This document shows positions 46,080 to 59,628 of a DNA stretch of 64,000 nt, in pieces. A model generated the notes under the pieces. That model was not told the DNA's origin, made no database searches, and was given only the letters and a program-made list of their open reading frames with translations. Numbering within the stretch: the first letter of the stretch is position 1; the number at the start of each line of letters is the position of its first letter. This DNA comes from Zopfochytrium polystomum. Lineage: Eukaryota; Chytridiomycota; Chytridiomycetes; Chytridiales; Chytridiaceae. The stretch covers positions 62,001 to 126,000 of the forward strand of contig JAIVFJ010000172.1 of assembly GCA_025765615.1 (NCBI GenBank), read 5' to 3'. The translations under genes were made by a program, and so were the position numbers.

Positions 46080-46790
46080 AAAAAAACGCTCCGCATTGTG
46101 AGGCACGTGGCACCGTTGGTGCATTTATGTGGAAATCGCTATGCAAATATGAAATACACGCTGCAAAACGTATTGAGTCAAGATAGACAGAGAGGCAGAG
46201 ACGCAGAGACCATCCTCGCTGTTCCCCCTTCGAGAGGCGGCGACTGGGCCGAACCCATTTGCCAAGGTAAATATTATAATACAGCGAGGGCAATTTATAC
46301 TTTGCTGCGTAGTGGATGGATACACGTGGAAGGTCGCTGCTTTTGATAATATTGATAAAATAAGCATCATTCAAACTGAGAGTGTACATACATACCTCGT
46401 ACGTAAAGGAACCTGGTGTAAGCCGGCAGGGGTGGAAGTGACTTAGCTCCGCCGCCGTCCGGCCGCGTCGCAGTAATTGTATAATTTTCGTTTTTCTTCA
46501 CTTTTTTTTTCTTCAGCCTTTTTTTTTTGTTTTTTTTTTTTTGTTCTCCTCTCCTTTGCTTTTTTCCCCTGATTTGGCAAACGTGAAAAAAAGAAAAAAA
46601 AGAAAACCCACCTCCCATTTGTAATCGTGTGTGGAAGGTTTGAACGCCCATAACTCAAAGGGATCCAGACAGGCACTCTCCTGTCGGAAATCCGGCCGTT
46701 CCCAAATGTGTGTGTGTCTCGTGGCCCCCCCTCTCTCTCTCTCTGTCTGTCTCTCTCTCTCTCTCTCTCTCCCATTTCTCTCCTGGCCAT

Positions 46791-46810
46791 TATAAATGGG
46801 GAGTATAAAT
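46791..46810 (+). promoter_or_regulatory. Two TATA boxes upstream of the glutathione transferase
   Basis: TATAAAT occurs at 46,791-46,797 and again at 46,804-46,810, 61-80 bp upstream of the ATG, just after a CT microsatellite (46,731-46,770). Confidence 0.5.
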
Positions 46811-46870
46811 GCTCTCGCCAATCGCTGACCAACCCCACACGCCCCCTCCCAGCCAGCCACACAGCCAGCC

Positions 46871-47877
46871 ATGTCGCAACACGACATTCAGGTCCACTCG
46901 TTTCCCACCCCCAACGGCCAGAAGGTGCGTTTTCTTGCGAATATGTTCACGCTGTCTTTTTGTCGTGGTGTCTCGGAGCTTCGCGCGCAATCGCGTCGCC
47001 CGCTGCTCGTGCCTCGCCCGTATCTTGCCGCCTTTTTTTTTTTTTTTTTTTTTCTTTTCTTTTTTGTTGTTTCTTTCCTTTCTTTGCTGAACCCACCACC
47101 AAATTCATTCTCACCCTACACCCCCCGCGACACCCATCCCCATCGCCCTTATGGGCTCCGGCAGATCACCATCCTGCTCGAGGAGCTCGGTGTCGGCTAC
47201 GACTTTCATCCCATCAACATCATGAAGGGCGACCAGCTGAAGCCAGAGTTTCTGAAAATTGTGAGTCTTTTAATTTCCGTTCAATCACATCCCCGTCTTC
47301 TAACACAATACTTGAACTCTCGAACGAAAACCGCAATGCACAACAAAAACGACCACTCAAAAAGAGCCCCAACAACAAGATCCCGGCCATCGTCGACCTC
47401 AAGCCCCCTGGCCTCGACGCGCCCCTCTCCATCTTCGAGTCCGCCGCGATCCTGCAGTACCTCGCGGGTACAAAGTACCCGCACGCAACGCTGTACCCGT
47501 CGGACCTGCGCACGCGCTCGACGACCGACCAGTGGCTGTACTTCCAGATCGCGTCGCTAGGGCCCATGATGGGCCAGCTGGGCTACTTCACGCGCTCCGC
47601 GCCCGACAACGAGGTGGCCATCAACCGCTTCCGCACCGAGGTCGACCGCCTCTTTGGCGTCATGGAGAAGCGCCTCGCCGAGGTCGATTACTTTAACGGC
47701 GCCGGCTTCTCCATCGCGGACATTGCCATCTACCCGTGGGTGTGGGGCGGCGTCAACTTTAGCAAGACCATCAAGCTCGAGGACTGGCCCGCCGTCGCCA
47801 GGTGGTACGAGAAGATCGCCGCGAGGCCCGCCGTCCAGAAGGGGAGCGTCGTCGGCCGCCCACCCGCGGCCCCTTGA
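46871..47877 (+). CDS. Glutathione S-transferase, Ure2-like (YfcG/GTT-type)
   Basis: Three exons (46871-46924, 47165-47260, 47365-47877) join in frame to 220 residues. GSTs conjugate or reduce substrates with glutathione in the cytosol. The N-terminal thioredoxin-like domain reads DIQVHSFPTPNGQK, then ITILLEELGVGYDFHPINI, KSPNNKIPAIVD-type text with the cis-Pro, and IFESAAILQYLAG, where Glu-Ser bind glutathione. The C-terminal helical domain has TTDQWLYFQIASLGPMMGQL, NRFRTEVDRLFGVMEKRL and FSIADIAIYPWV with the conserved N-capping Ser and Asp. The arrangement matches Ure2p-like and bacterial YfcG proteins. There is no N-terminal prion-like Gln/Asn extension. Intron 1 has a 22-nt T run. Confidence 0.94.
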
Positions 47878-47922
47878 GAAAAAGACGACTAGACGGTTTA
47901 ATCAAGCTTGGGGGGAGAGGAG

Positions 47923-47953
<31 letters not shown>

Positions 47954-48155
47954 AGTGTGTGATTGCACGTGGAGCGACGCGTCCAGTCGAAAACAGCGGA
48001 ATTTTATACATTCTTGTTTCTATTCATGCGTGCGACGCAGGTGGTAGTGATTGTCCTTTCTCTGTCTCGATTGAAGACACAGAGGGAAATGAAACAGTTG
48101 TTGTGCAAAAAAGACGCGAAGCCCCTTGCCTTTCAAACCACTGAACAGGGAAAAC

Positions 48156-48187
<32 letters not shown>

Positions 48188-48753
48188 AACGAAACCAACA
48201 AACAACAAAACCGGCAGGAAATTTCCAAACTCCGACCTCCGATTATTTTTTCTGTGTTTCGTACCCGCTCCCGGCCCCATTCCACACCCATCGCCCGTCA
48301 AACAACTCACTCTACATACAGCTGCCTAACAAATCCCCCCTTGTCTAACAAACGACAGCCGCCAGTCGCATAGAAAGCGTCAAAAATACGCATACACCAA
48401 CTTCCCTTGGCCCGCCCACCGCCCCCCCCACCCCCTCGTCACCCCAATCCCATTTACTTACTTATTCGGAATTATAGAATAGTTACAACAGAGAAACAGA
48501 TCTCAGCCCATTCTTCAGGTTTCGTCGTCGGACCACTTTGGTCGGTAACCCCGCCGCGAGGCAGGCCACTTGCTCGTCATCATCCGCCCCACTGCTCACT
48601 CAAACCAACCAAACCAACCTTTAACCCCTCCAGAGATTTGCCGACATCAGGAGGGAGGCGGAATCTTCCGCCCCCCTTAAACCCCACCTGCTCCAGCACC
48701 GGCCGTTACTTGCCTCGCTGCTGGACAAGGTACCGAACGCCAGAACAACGACG
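47878..48753. other. Intergenic with GT repeat and poly(A), no gene seen
   Basis: A (GT)n tract lies at about 47,925-47,955 and about 28 consecutive A at about 48,159-48,186. The right half is C-rich and probably contains the promoter of the Rax2-like gene. Confidence 0.5.
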
Positions 48754-51700
48754 ATGAAGTGCGCGGGGTGGGGACCCACGCGATGTCCTTCTCTTCGTCC
48801 TTCAAAGCGCTGCAACCCGCAGCGTGTTGAAAGCCATCGCGAGGTGGAAAGGGCCAGATTAATGCAAAGGCCGAGATGGGTTTCGATGTGGTCGTGTCAC
48901 TTGAAGCTCTTTCTGGTGTGGCTCACCCTCCTCGCTGCAGTCGTACTGGATCGCATCGCTCCCACCCTGCCAGCCGTAAAGGCCGAATCGACCACCTCTT
49001 CCTCAGACCAAACCTTTGTTCCTGCACTGCAGCTCATCAACTGGACCGCCGTCGGTGGGGGTCTCGTTGCGCTCGGCACATACCAGGGCATTATGGTTCC
49101 GTCCCCGCTCCAGCAGCAGCAGCTCCTCACCGCGTCCGTCGCCGGCCGCAGCGACTCCAGCGACTCGATCGTCGCGCAGGCCTGGTCTGACAACGCCACG
49201 CGACTGATTCTGCAGCACCCGTCCTCCCTGTCTTCGTCTTCAAACTTGAGCGACAAATCCTCCTCTCTCGACGCCTTTACCGTCCTCGCTCGCCTCGACC
49301 CTTCGCGCGACCTTGTCGCCGCAGCTTGCATCCTCCCCGCCGCCGCCACCGCCGACCCCGCCAACCCTGCCGCCCGCCCGCTCCTCATCGTCGCCGGCGC
49401 ATTTTCATCCATCCAAGGCACCGACCCGTCCCGCCCCGCCGCCGTCGCTTTCTACAACGCCTCCGCCGGCCTCCTCCTCCCGCTCCGCGACACCGTCTCC
49501 GGCGCATACCTCCCCGCCGCCTCCTCCGCCCCCGCCGCACCCGGAGCCACCCAAGTCACCCTCCTCTGCGACGCCGCCGGCCTCGTCGTCGCGACCGCAG
49601 ACACCCCCGCCGCTGCCGACGCCGCCGCAGATCCGCCGCCCCCGCCGCTCATCCCCGGCCACATCGCCGTCTACGCCGCCGGCCGCTGGGCCTCTGCTCG
49701 CCCGCTGGGATCCGCCGATGCCGAAACCGATGCCGCCACCGCTGACGCGAACGCCCCGCTGCTGCTGCCAAAGCTCGGACTCGATGGGCCCGTGCGCGCC
49801 GTCGTCCGCGTGCCGGCCGGGACGGTCCCCGGCGCCGCCGCCGCGGTCTTGGTCGCGGGCGACTTTGACGCGACCGCCGATGGCCCGCAAATGACGGAGG
49901 CGAGCTTTTACCAGCGCGTACAGTACAACGTGGAGAGAGTGGTGAGGGGTTCCCCTCCTTAGCAACCTTCACTTCTACCTTCACTTCTACATCCACAACG
50001 GTAGCCACTGAATCTCACACACGCAACGCTCACACACGCACACAAACAGAACAGCGAGGACGGGCTGAAACCCGACGCCTTTGCCTGTGGCACCGACAGC
50101 ACCGGCTGGACGGCCTCCAGCAACAACGGCACCATCCGCATCGCCTTCCCGCGTCAAACCCCGGTCTCGGGCATCGCAGTCCGGAACGCGCCGCCCATCG
50201 CCTTCACGCCTCCGTCGTCCGCCGCCTCCGCCGACGCCGCGGACGCCGCCGCCGCTCGCTTCTCCGTCACCGCGCTCCCCTCCCTGCGCCCGCTCACCCT
50301 CGTCCCCATCGACGCCGCCTGGAACGAGGGCGCCAACCCCTGCGGCGGCGATGACACCGCCCCGTGCGCCCTCGCCGCAGGGAACCAAACTCAGCGCTTC
50401 CGCGTGCTCGCCGTCTCAGCGATCGCCGGCCTGCTCATCAACGTCTCGACCCCGGATGGCACCGTCGCAGGCCTCGCGTCCGTTCAGGTGTTTCAAAAAG
50501 GTTTCCTTCCCACGTCCGCCACATCCCCCCTCCCTCCTCCAACTTCCTCGCCGCTCACCCTAACCACACCCCTCTGCACAAAAAAGCCTTCGCCGCCTAC
50601 GCCGACACCCGCTACAACCCCACCCCATGCTCCCCCGCCGACCCCACCGCCGCCACCGTCGCCCTCCAGGGCGCATGGACCACCACCACCAACCCGGACG
50701 GCACCACCTCCATGACGGCCGACGTCCCCTCTGCCGCAGCAGCCCCCGCCGCAACCCTCCACGCCCCGGTCTCCGACCCGGGCGACTACGAAATCTTCCT
50801 CCACGTCCCCGCTTGCGGGCCTGGCCCCGCCGCCGCCGCCGCCTGCGCACGACGCGCATCCGCCGTCGTCCAGGTCTTTGCCGGGCCCGACGACACCGCC
50901 GCCGATGGCGGGAACGCGACCGCGGCGGCGGCGGCGGCGGCGGCGGCAGATCAGGCGGGCCGCCCTGCGGTCACCGCGCTCGTCAGACAGGCCGTCACCG
51001 TCGGAACCATGGTCAAGGTGTACGGCGGGCACGTTGCGCGCACCGCCCCGGAGGCCGCGGCGAGGGGCGCGGCGGCGGACGGCGGGGGGCTGTGGCCGCG
51101 CGTGGTTGTGACGCCGTTGATGGCGCGCGGCAGCGGTGGCGGCGGCAGTGACGGCGGCGCCACGCTGGTGGTCCAGGCGGTGTACTTGTACCGCAAGCCG
51201 TCGGTCGCGGGGCTGCGGGGGATGGCGCTGCTGGTGGGCGGCGACGGCGCGGCGGCGGGGGCGGACGGGATGCGATGGAGCGCGCTGAATGGTAAGTTTT
51301 GTTTGATGCGCTGCATTTTTGTTCTCGCTTTCCCCCTCTTTTCACTTTTTTCCTTCCTGTGGTGTTGTGCTGGTCGATGTCTTACGAAACTCCCGCCTCC
51401 ATCCGTCCTGCCCAATCCCCCCCCCCCCCCCCCCTCCTTCTACGTCCTTCAAACCCCTCGCAAAAGTGTCCTTGCCGAGCTCGGCGAGCGTGGCAGCGTC
51501 GGCGGTCACCCCGGCCGGCGACGTCGTCGTGGTCGGCAACTTTACTCTCGAGGACGCCGGCGCGGCGAACGTCGCCTTGTACGCGAACGCTTCGCTCCGC
51601 GGTCTGGCCCGCGGCGGGCTCAACGGTCCCGTCTCGTCGGTGGTGGCTCACAATGGTGCGAAAACGAAAAAATGCCGCGCGTTTTCCTTAAGTCCGTGAC

Positions 51701-54700
51701 TGGACCCCCAAACCTCAATCTAATGAGCTGTTCTGCATTTACCACCACCCAGGCTCCCTCTACTTTGCCGGCAACTTTTCCGGCACGGCCAACCCGTCGT
51801 CGTCCTCCACGACCGACCCCTCGCCGCAGCTGAACAACGTAGCCCGGTACGACCTCGCCGAAGCCGCCTGGCACCCGCTCGGCGACGGCCTGCCCTTTCC
51901 CAACGCCCGGCTGTCCCTCACCACCGAGCTCGGCGCGCTCGTTGCCGCGCCACCTGCCGCCGCCGCCGCACCGGACGCCTCCCTCCGCAACACCGACTAC
52001 CGCGTCCCCGCCTGGGACCTTGCACGCAACCTCTGGTTCTTCGGCTGCCTCGCCCCCGGCGACCTCGCCGTCGCCACCGCCGTCAACGCAACCGCCGCTG
52101 ATACCGCCGCTCTCCTCCCCGGCGACGACGGCAGCAGCAGCAGCAGCAGCAGCACAAACGCCACCGGCGACGCGGCAAACACCAACGCGGCTGCAGCAGC
52201 TGGCCTCGTCGTCCTCGCCGGCCGCTTCACCGCCTTCGACCCCGTAGCCGCGAATAGCGTCGCCGCAATCTCCTCCGCCGCCGCCGCCGACGCCACCCAC
52301 AACGCCCCCGCCGTCGTCGCGCCCCTCGGCCCCGCCGGTCTGCCCGCCGCCGCCGTCGCCGCCCCCGCCGCCACCGTCGGCAAGCTCGTCGCCGCCGCCG
52401 CCGACCCCGCCGCGCCCGACGCGCCGCGGCGCCCGTTTGCGCTGTTCGCCGCCGGCAGCTTCGCCCTCGCCACCGACCCGCCCAGCCGAAATATAGCCGT
52501 GCTGCGGAGCGAGGCTGGGGTGTGGGAGTTTCCGGGGTTCGCGGTCGATGGCGAAGGTAATTGAGGCGAGGGCGAAAATAAGGAAATGGGGGGTTACTCA
52601 ATGGTTTTTTTTTTCTCTCTCTCTCTCTCTCTCTTGGGGTTGCAGTGAAATGCTTGGAGTACGTCGCCAACGCGAGCTTGCTCCTCGTGGGCGGCGCGTT
52701 CGGCCAAGTCTTTACCAATAATCAGTCCAACCAGTCGGCCTCGGGCTTTTTTGCGTGGAACGTCTCCGGAGAGGCTCCGTTCGCCATTCCTAGTGTAGGC
52801 AAGTTGACCCCCCCCCTACTCCTAAACTCCACACGCCTCTTCGCTTTCGTCCGTTCTTGCCCGCTTCCCCTCCCCTTCCCACCTCCCCCATACCGTCACA
52901 CCTTCGTGCCGTCGTTCCAGCATTTTTTTTTTTTTTTGAGCACGCTCATCTGACAGCGCCAAACCGAAAGGAAACGACGGTTCTCGTCCCTTGGTGAAAA
53001 AGGTTCTTCTCGTGGCCGACATGCGCGTCGTTGTCGTGGTCGGCGACTTTACGGCGGTCGGCGACGTCGAATGCCGGAACGCGTGCCTCTGGAACTTTGC
53101 GGAAAACAAGTGGGCTCCGATCGCGGCGAATGCGCTGACGGGCACCTTTAGCGACGTTGCGTATATTGCGGTATGTGTCTTTCTTAGGGGGCAAGTTTGG
53201 TTTTTGCTGTTTTCTTTCGGCGACGCGAAAACGTGTGAAAGATGCCATGCACTGACGCAACCGTGTGATCCCCAGCCGCACCTCGTTCTCGGTGGAAGCT
53301 TTAATTTCCAGGGATCCACCACAGGCGCTGTCTTGTACGACTTTCAGTCGGATTCGCTGCAAAAGCTGTCGGACGAGATCAACGGTACAGTCCACATTCT
53401 CGCAAACGACGTCTACGGCTCGCTGTACGCCACCGGAACGGACGCGCAAACAAACGGGAGCTTTCTGCAAAAGTGGGACGGCCAGAACGTGTCGACCGTA
53501 GCCGGCTTCGATCCCGCGAGCTCTGTCCTCGGCTTGCAGACTCTGCCGCGCGCGGTCGTAAATGCCAACGACGCGCCAGCGGCGGTACTTGTCGTGTCCG
53601 GATCCGTCCGGCTGCCCTCTGGCCGCACGGTCAGCGCGGTCGTGTACGACCCGTCGACCGGCGCCTTCGCGCCTTTTTTGCTGAGCTCGCTGTCGTCGGG
53701 GGAGCCCGGCAACGTCGCAAGCGTGCTGGCCCTGAGCGACCCGACCCGGACGGATCCACCAGTGTCGACGCAAGCGTATGTGTCCACGGCGACCATTCCC
53801 CGCTGGGGCATCGCGCTCGTCGTCGTGCTTGCGGTCGGGCTCATGTCGTGCTTGATCATCGCCGGCGCGCTCGCGGTGGTGCGCACGAGAGCCGCGTCGG
53901 CGGGGCGCCGTTCTCCCGTCGTCATCGACAGCGGCAGATCCTCGAGCAGCCTTTCGGCGTCGGGCCAGATCCCGCTGCCCGCGTCCTACGAGACCCTCCA
54001 GGCCCCGGAGCCGGCGGCAAAGCTGTCGCCGTCTCCTACCTACAATTCGACGGAAAAGGCGCCGTACGACGCGGGCTCCGCCGCCACGTTTGAAAAGCCC
54101 GTCGGCTTTTCGGGTGCCGCGGCGCCGGCGCCGCCGCCGGCTGACGAGAACAGAGGGTCCGAGTTGATGGCCGTCGTGGACTTGTACGACAGCAGCAATA
54201 GCCGCCGCTCCGGCGTCGACTCCAAGCCCAAGACAACCGACGGCGGCTCACCCGAGCCCGGATCGACCGCCCCGCCGCAGGCGACAGGTCGACCGGGCGG
54301 CCTGCAAGCGTCGCTGCAGCAGCTGCAGCGCGAGCGGACCCACAGCAGCCTGTTCACGTTAAAGATGCGCCCCGCCGCCGCCGCCTCGGTCGGCTCTGGT
54401 TCGCCGCACGACAGCAGCGTCCGGTCCTCCGCCTCCGCCTCGCCCTCCCCACAGATCATCCGCCGCACTCACCAGCACCACCCGCACCACTACCACCGCC
54501 ACCCGGCGCGATGGCCCGGCGGAGCCCCGCAGTCCGCCTCCAACTCCGCCTCCGCGTCGCCGCCGTCGTCGTCGTCGACGTCGCCCGACCCGCATCAACC
54601 TCACCACGCGAATCACCCTTACGCCAACCACCACCACCACCACCAGCACGCGCGCGCCGCGACGCCCATCCGCCTCCCGACAACACCGCCGCCGGCGATC

Positions 54701-55647
54701 CCGCCGTCGCCAACCACCCGCCCGGCCCCGCCGACGCGCGAGCAGCTCGCCGCACTTCGCAAGCGGTCGCAGGCCGGCGCCTCCCCGCCCGGCTCTTCGT
54801 TCTCCTCCTCGTCGCCACCGTCGTCGTCGTCGCCGTCGTACTCCCGGTCCGTCAGCCCCGCGCGCTCGCTGCTCGGCTTCGGCCTCGGTGGCGGAAGAAA
54901 CGTCGTCTCGCCCGTCGCCGGCTCCGTGCGCGTCATCCCCGGCCGCCACTACGTCGTCGTCGACGAAACCGACGACGTCGGCGACGGCCTGCGCGCCGAG
55001 CGCGGTGGCCGCGGGCCGTCGCCCCTCAGCAGCCTCGGCCGCCGCCGCCGGTCGCGCAGCGGCACCGCGTCGCCCAGCAGCGGGGCGTGGCTCGGCGGCG
55101 CGAGGGCGGGTGGTGCGGGTGCGGGTGGTGCGGGCGTCGCGGTGCGGGACATCAGCGTGTTTGCGATGGACGGGCACTACCCGCGGGTTGGGGTGGACAT
55201 TGGGGTGGGCGGCGACGGGTCGCCGCTGTGGGCGATCGGGATGTACCGGTTCTCGCCGCGCGACCCGGGCGAGCTCGGGTTCGCGGCGGGAGACAGGATC
55301 TTGGTGATTGACAATAGCGACCCGGTTTGGTGGTGAGTTTACCTTCTTTTCCCTTTTTTTTTTTTTTTTTTTTTTTTTTTCTCTTTGTGCTTTTTTTTTT
55401 CTGCAGCTTCTCTCTCTATCTGCTCTGTGGTGTAGCGCTCACATCTAACCCCGCCCCTTTTCTCATCTCGCTCGCGTACCAAACCCTTCCCAGGATGGGA
55501 ATGGTGGACCACGGAGACGGTAGAGTCGGCCCCATCGGCGTGTTTCCCACAAATTACATTATGCTAGAGGAGCCCATGTTCATGCAAGAAGAAGGACAAG
55601 GAGGAGAAGAGGATGCCGCGGCAGCAGCAGCGGCAGAGCAGTCGTGA
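48754..55647 (+). CDS. Rax2-like cortical polarity protein with a C-terminal SH3 domain
   Basis: About nine exons give roughly 1,950 residues. The ATG at 48,754 is upstream of a better start at 48,862, which places a signal peptide (LKLFLVWLTLLAAVVLD) at the N-terminus. The luminal part is a string of beta-propeller or Kelch-like repeats typical of Rax2: LLIVAGAFSSIQG, VVVVGNFTLEDAGAANVALY, LYFAGNFSGTANP, LLVGGAFGQVF, LVLGGSFNFQGSTTGAVLYD. A Trp/Cys-bearing DGLKPDAFACGTDSTGW block also matches. A membrane helix follows (WGIALVVVLAVGLMSCLII, about 53,810-53,866), then a Ser/Pro-rich cytoplasmic tail. The end is an SH3 domain: GMYRFSPRDPGELGF, GDRILVIDNSDPVWW and GVFPTNYIML. Rax2 marks sites of polarised growth in yeasts and hyphae. 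One junction near 52,800-52,970 is uncertain, possibly with a GC donor. Confidence 0.85.
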
Positions 55648-58303
55648 GGTTTGCAAAAACGGATGGTGTATGTGGTGGGCGTGGTGTGTGTGTGTGTGTA
55701 TTTTATTTGTGTTACATGTCTGCTGTGCCCAGTGTGTGTGTGTGTGTTAACTGTAAGTGCAGTGCGATTTTTTTGTAACGAAAAGAGATGCATGCGAAGA
55801 AGAAGAATATAAGCACGAGTGAAAAGAGAAGAGGGCCGGGTGGATTCTCCCTTCTAAGCGCATCGAACAAGAATTGAGCAACATTGCGCGGGTAGCCTCG
55901 CAGTGATATTTTTAGAGTCAAATTTTTTACCTTTTAAAACGGGCCGCATGCCAATATTGGCACTTAAAACTGCATTTTTCACCTTTACAATTACATGAGA
56001 GCTCAACTAATAGCGAACAGATGATCGTCTTGTAGCCCCACCATTTCTGCAAATGTCGTTGCTTGTGAGAAACGACGCGCCAAATCGACGAGATTGCGTG
56101 CCATTCAGTGCAAATGTTGGCAGGGCGCCACCACCCTCCACCCACTCGCAGTGCGTCGGGCGCGCAGAGATCCTGAAAACATCCAAGCTGTTTTGGATCG
56201 CGATTTTTGCGCGTAGGTAGATCCAGCTTCTGCGTATCAAATGGTGCTTCATTTGCTTGTAACGAACATTTCACTGATCAGCTTATTGCGAACCGCAACT
56301 CAAAAATCGGTAAAACAAATGCGAGGCACAGAACGCTGACAAAAACACGAGCTGAGCTGCCCTAAATGTGCGACTGAACAACTCAGGTCACACAAAGAAA
56401 TTGCTGGCCCGTCTTTTTATTTATTTATTTTATTTAAGTTTTTTTTATTGTTCCAGCCCCAGAGGGGCTGGTGGAAAGAGAAAGAGCCATCAACAGTGAA
56501 CTGTAATGGACTACGTCCAGGTATCACCTCAGCAAACCCACCCAATGCGCTTCAGACTTACAGGCGTCTCCACTGCACGTAAAGCCACAATGATCAAAGG
56601 AGAAAGGAAAAACACAGTCAGAGGGTTGGGATAAGTCAGATTAGGCTACAGCCCATGCCAAGATTGAGAAGGGCAACAGTGGGCTCAGTGAACGTCGGGG
56701 GGCTCAGCAGGAGATGGGTGACTAGTGGCTCTTGCTTGTTGGCATGAGGGAAGTTGTATTGTGTGGTGAAGCCAGATAATGCCTGCAACAAGTTTTATGC
56801 AGCTGAGGTAGTGGTCAATCCATCTGGAAGAAGTGTTGGTGCGCAAAAGCCAGATGCCTGGGCAAGTGTCAGTGGAGTGCCAGCGGCTACACGTGGTGCA
56901 GCAAGGTTGACAGGGTTGTGAAGAGCTGTTATGAGTTCTGTGGGATGATGGAGTGGGAGGGAGGGAGGAGTTGACGCTTGGAGAAGACAGTGGGTGAGAA
57001 GATGCAGAGCAAGGGTGAGAGGCCTGGGAATTTGGTGGAGAGGATCTGTGGGGCTTGGAGTGCTTGTCAGAGGGCTTGATGGACTGAAGGCTTCATTAAA
57101 ATAGAGGGGAAGAAAGGTTCAGAGGAACAAAAAAAAATCTAAATTCTTTGAGATGGCATTTCTTGAAGGTAGGGGTTAGATTTGTAAAGATAGTTGAGAT
57201 TAATGATGCTGCTTCTCCAAGGGCAGCTATTTATAGGCGAGTGGCATTAGGAAAAAGAGAAAAGAAAGAACGAAGAAAGGAAGAAAAATGTTTGAAGAAG
57301 AAGGAAGAATGAAAATTAATGACAAGGCAACACTGACAAGGAAGAAAGATAAGAGATGAGAAGCATTTACAAGATTATGTGCACATATAAACAAGAGGGG
57401 GCTCCCAGGCTTCATCGAACCATTTGCAACAATGGACTGGCAAGGAGCCAAATAGCTCTTTCATTATCACAAAGATAATTATTCTAATTGTCTTAATAAG
57501 TGGTAAACTTTGTTACAGGACTAAAAAATGAGTCTACATAGTGGAAAAAATTATAAAAATTTGAGAAGTGAACCAGATCAATTCGATTTCTGTTAGGGTC
57601 GTACATCCATGTAAAACTATGGAATGTGTTGTACCAAACCATTGTAAAGTAAGAGCTGAGGAACCTAAACTATGACTAAAACCTTATGTGAGCAACTTGA
57701 GAATCTCATAGGAGCTTTATATGTGAAAACTTGTCACAACTCTGTACTCGATGCAGGAATCTTTGTGCAACGGCACGTGCTTTTTAGTCTTCATATTTGT
57801 TTTAAATATGCGGGAGGACGTGTGAGATTGACCTACTGATGAAAATTCACCAACTTTCAGTGTTGAAAAATGGAAGTAATGCAACCCAGTGGAGAGTTGA
57901 ACTTCCGGCCAGGAAACTTGTTTTGTTCGTTTTTTTCATCAAAACACAATTGTAGTTGAGCAATTCGTAGCTGCAGAACGTGTTTAGCCCTGTTTTTCCA
58001 ATTTTTTCTCTCTTTTTTTTCCTTTTTTTCTTGTCCTTTCCTGTTTTCTAATCGTTTCTGACAAAATCCCTGAGCGAATTAATGATTGGTCCCTAATTCA
58101 CTAATCAAAAGCCCTAGGGGATTCACGTGTAGGTTTAAATCCTCCCCCACGGTGTGGGGTCGGAATCAGCCTGTTTGTCGGTCTGCTCCAACCTGTCTCT
58201 CGCATGCAGTCAGGCAGTCTGTTATGTCTTTTTTTCCGTTTTTGTTCAGTTTGGCCCTGTCTCTCCCTGTCTCTCTCGCTCTCGCTGTCTCTCTCCCTCT
58301 CTG

Positions 58304-58345
<42 letters not shown>

Positions 58346-58624
58346 GCTCACACACAGACACACACACCAGCAAATCTTGAGGCGAAGCACAGGTGAACGC
58401 GTCATAAGGCAAAAATAAAAAAAAATAAAAAAATAAAAAATCTCAGCACGCAGGGATAAAAGAAAACACAAGCAAGCGAGGCGTGCTGAATGTACGTGTA
58501 TAATTCTACGAGATTACAAGATTTATAAATTCCACACACACACAGACGCACACACGCACTTAGCCCCTCATCCTCGCTACCCGTCTGTCCTTCCCAACGG
58601 CTGCCAAACCCGTTTCCCTCGCGA
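55648..58624. other. Long intergenic region, no gene recognised
   Basis: It begins with GT-repeat-bearing 3' flank of the Rax2-like gene. An inverted repeat lies at 56,451-56,473. From 56,460 to about 57,480 the plus strand is strikingly purine-rich (GA/GGA text). From 57,500 to 58,080 it is AT-richer. A CT microsatellite lies at 58,262-58,342, near the start of the next gene. No ORF has domain similarity. Decayed transposon DNA is the likely content of the middle part. Confidence 0.4.
56451..56475. repeat. Perfect hairpin-forming inverted repeat
   Basis: CCAGCCCC (56,453-56,460), a three-base loop AGA, then GGGGCTGG (56,464-56,471). It is preceded by a T-rich stretch and opens the purine-rich block to its right. 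Confidence 0.7.
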
Positions 58625-59595
58625 ATGCCTCCTCCCTCAGCGGCCGCCACAAGGAGCCGCAGCGGCGTCCTCGGCGCCTTGCTTCTTCTCCTTCTTCTCG
58701 TCGCAGCATACGTTCCGTCACTGGCCCTTGCGCAGCCGGGTTCGCGCGTGGAGATTGTGGACGGCATCGGCGTCAAGGTACGGCGTTTGCTTTGTGCTTC
58801 CTGCTGTGGGCGGAGTGTCCGGCAAACCCCTCCCCTCCCCCCCGTCGACCCTAGCCCAACCTGCCTTGCAACACGGCCACTTTAGAACGAACTAAAACAT
58901 CCGCACCCCCTTCCCCACGCACCCCCCCTGTCTGCGCCTTCCTTTTTTCGCCGCCAGGTCGGCCAGCAGATCGGCGAAGGCACCATCGGCGTGGCGCACC
59001 TGGGGTCGCTGGGCGGACCGGTGAACGACGTGGTGTACAAGCAGAACAAGCCGAACAGAAATACTGGCGCGAGGGTGGATTTCGGTGAGAACGAGGTCGA
59101 CGCGACGCGGAAAGGTACGGGGGGGAGCACTGGGGGAAACAACAGTCGAAAAAAACCTGCGCAATCCCGGGGCCTCCTCTCTCCCTCTGTTTTTTCTATT
59201 TCTCTCCCTTTCACCGCCTAACCCCTTATCCCCCCCCCCCCCCCCCCCCCCCCCCCTGACCCAACCACAAACAGCCGGCCAGCTGATCGCGGTCGAAAAG
59301 GACAAGATGGTGCAGAAAAAGGTCGGCGATATGAACCTGTCCGACTACTTAACGCGAGCGGACAACGACCCCAAGGCGCGCGCGACGTTCCAGCGGGTCG
59401 GGGAGGACCCGAAGACGGCTGCAGGCAAGCCCAAGCTGAGCGAGATGATTTGGAAGCAGGTCGACCGGCAGCAGGCGGAAGTCGGGTACCTGCACGGTGA
59501 CGTGCATCCCGGGAACGTGAGGGTGCACGCGCAGGAGCAGAAGGCGGGTCAGCCGGTAAGTTTGGGAGGAGGGGAGAGTGAGGGGGTTCCTCGCG

Positions 59596-59628
<33 letters not shown>

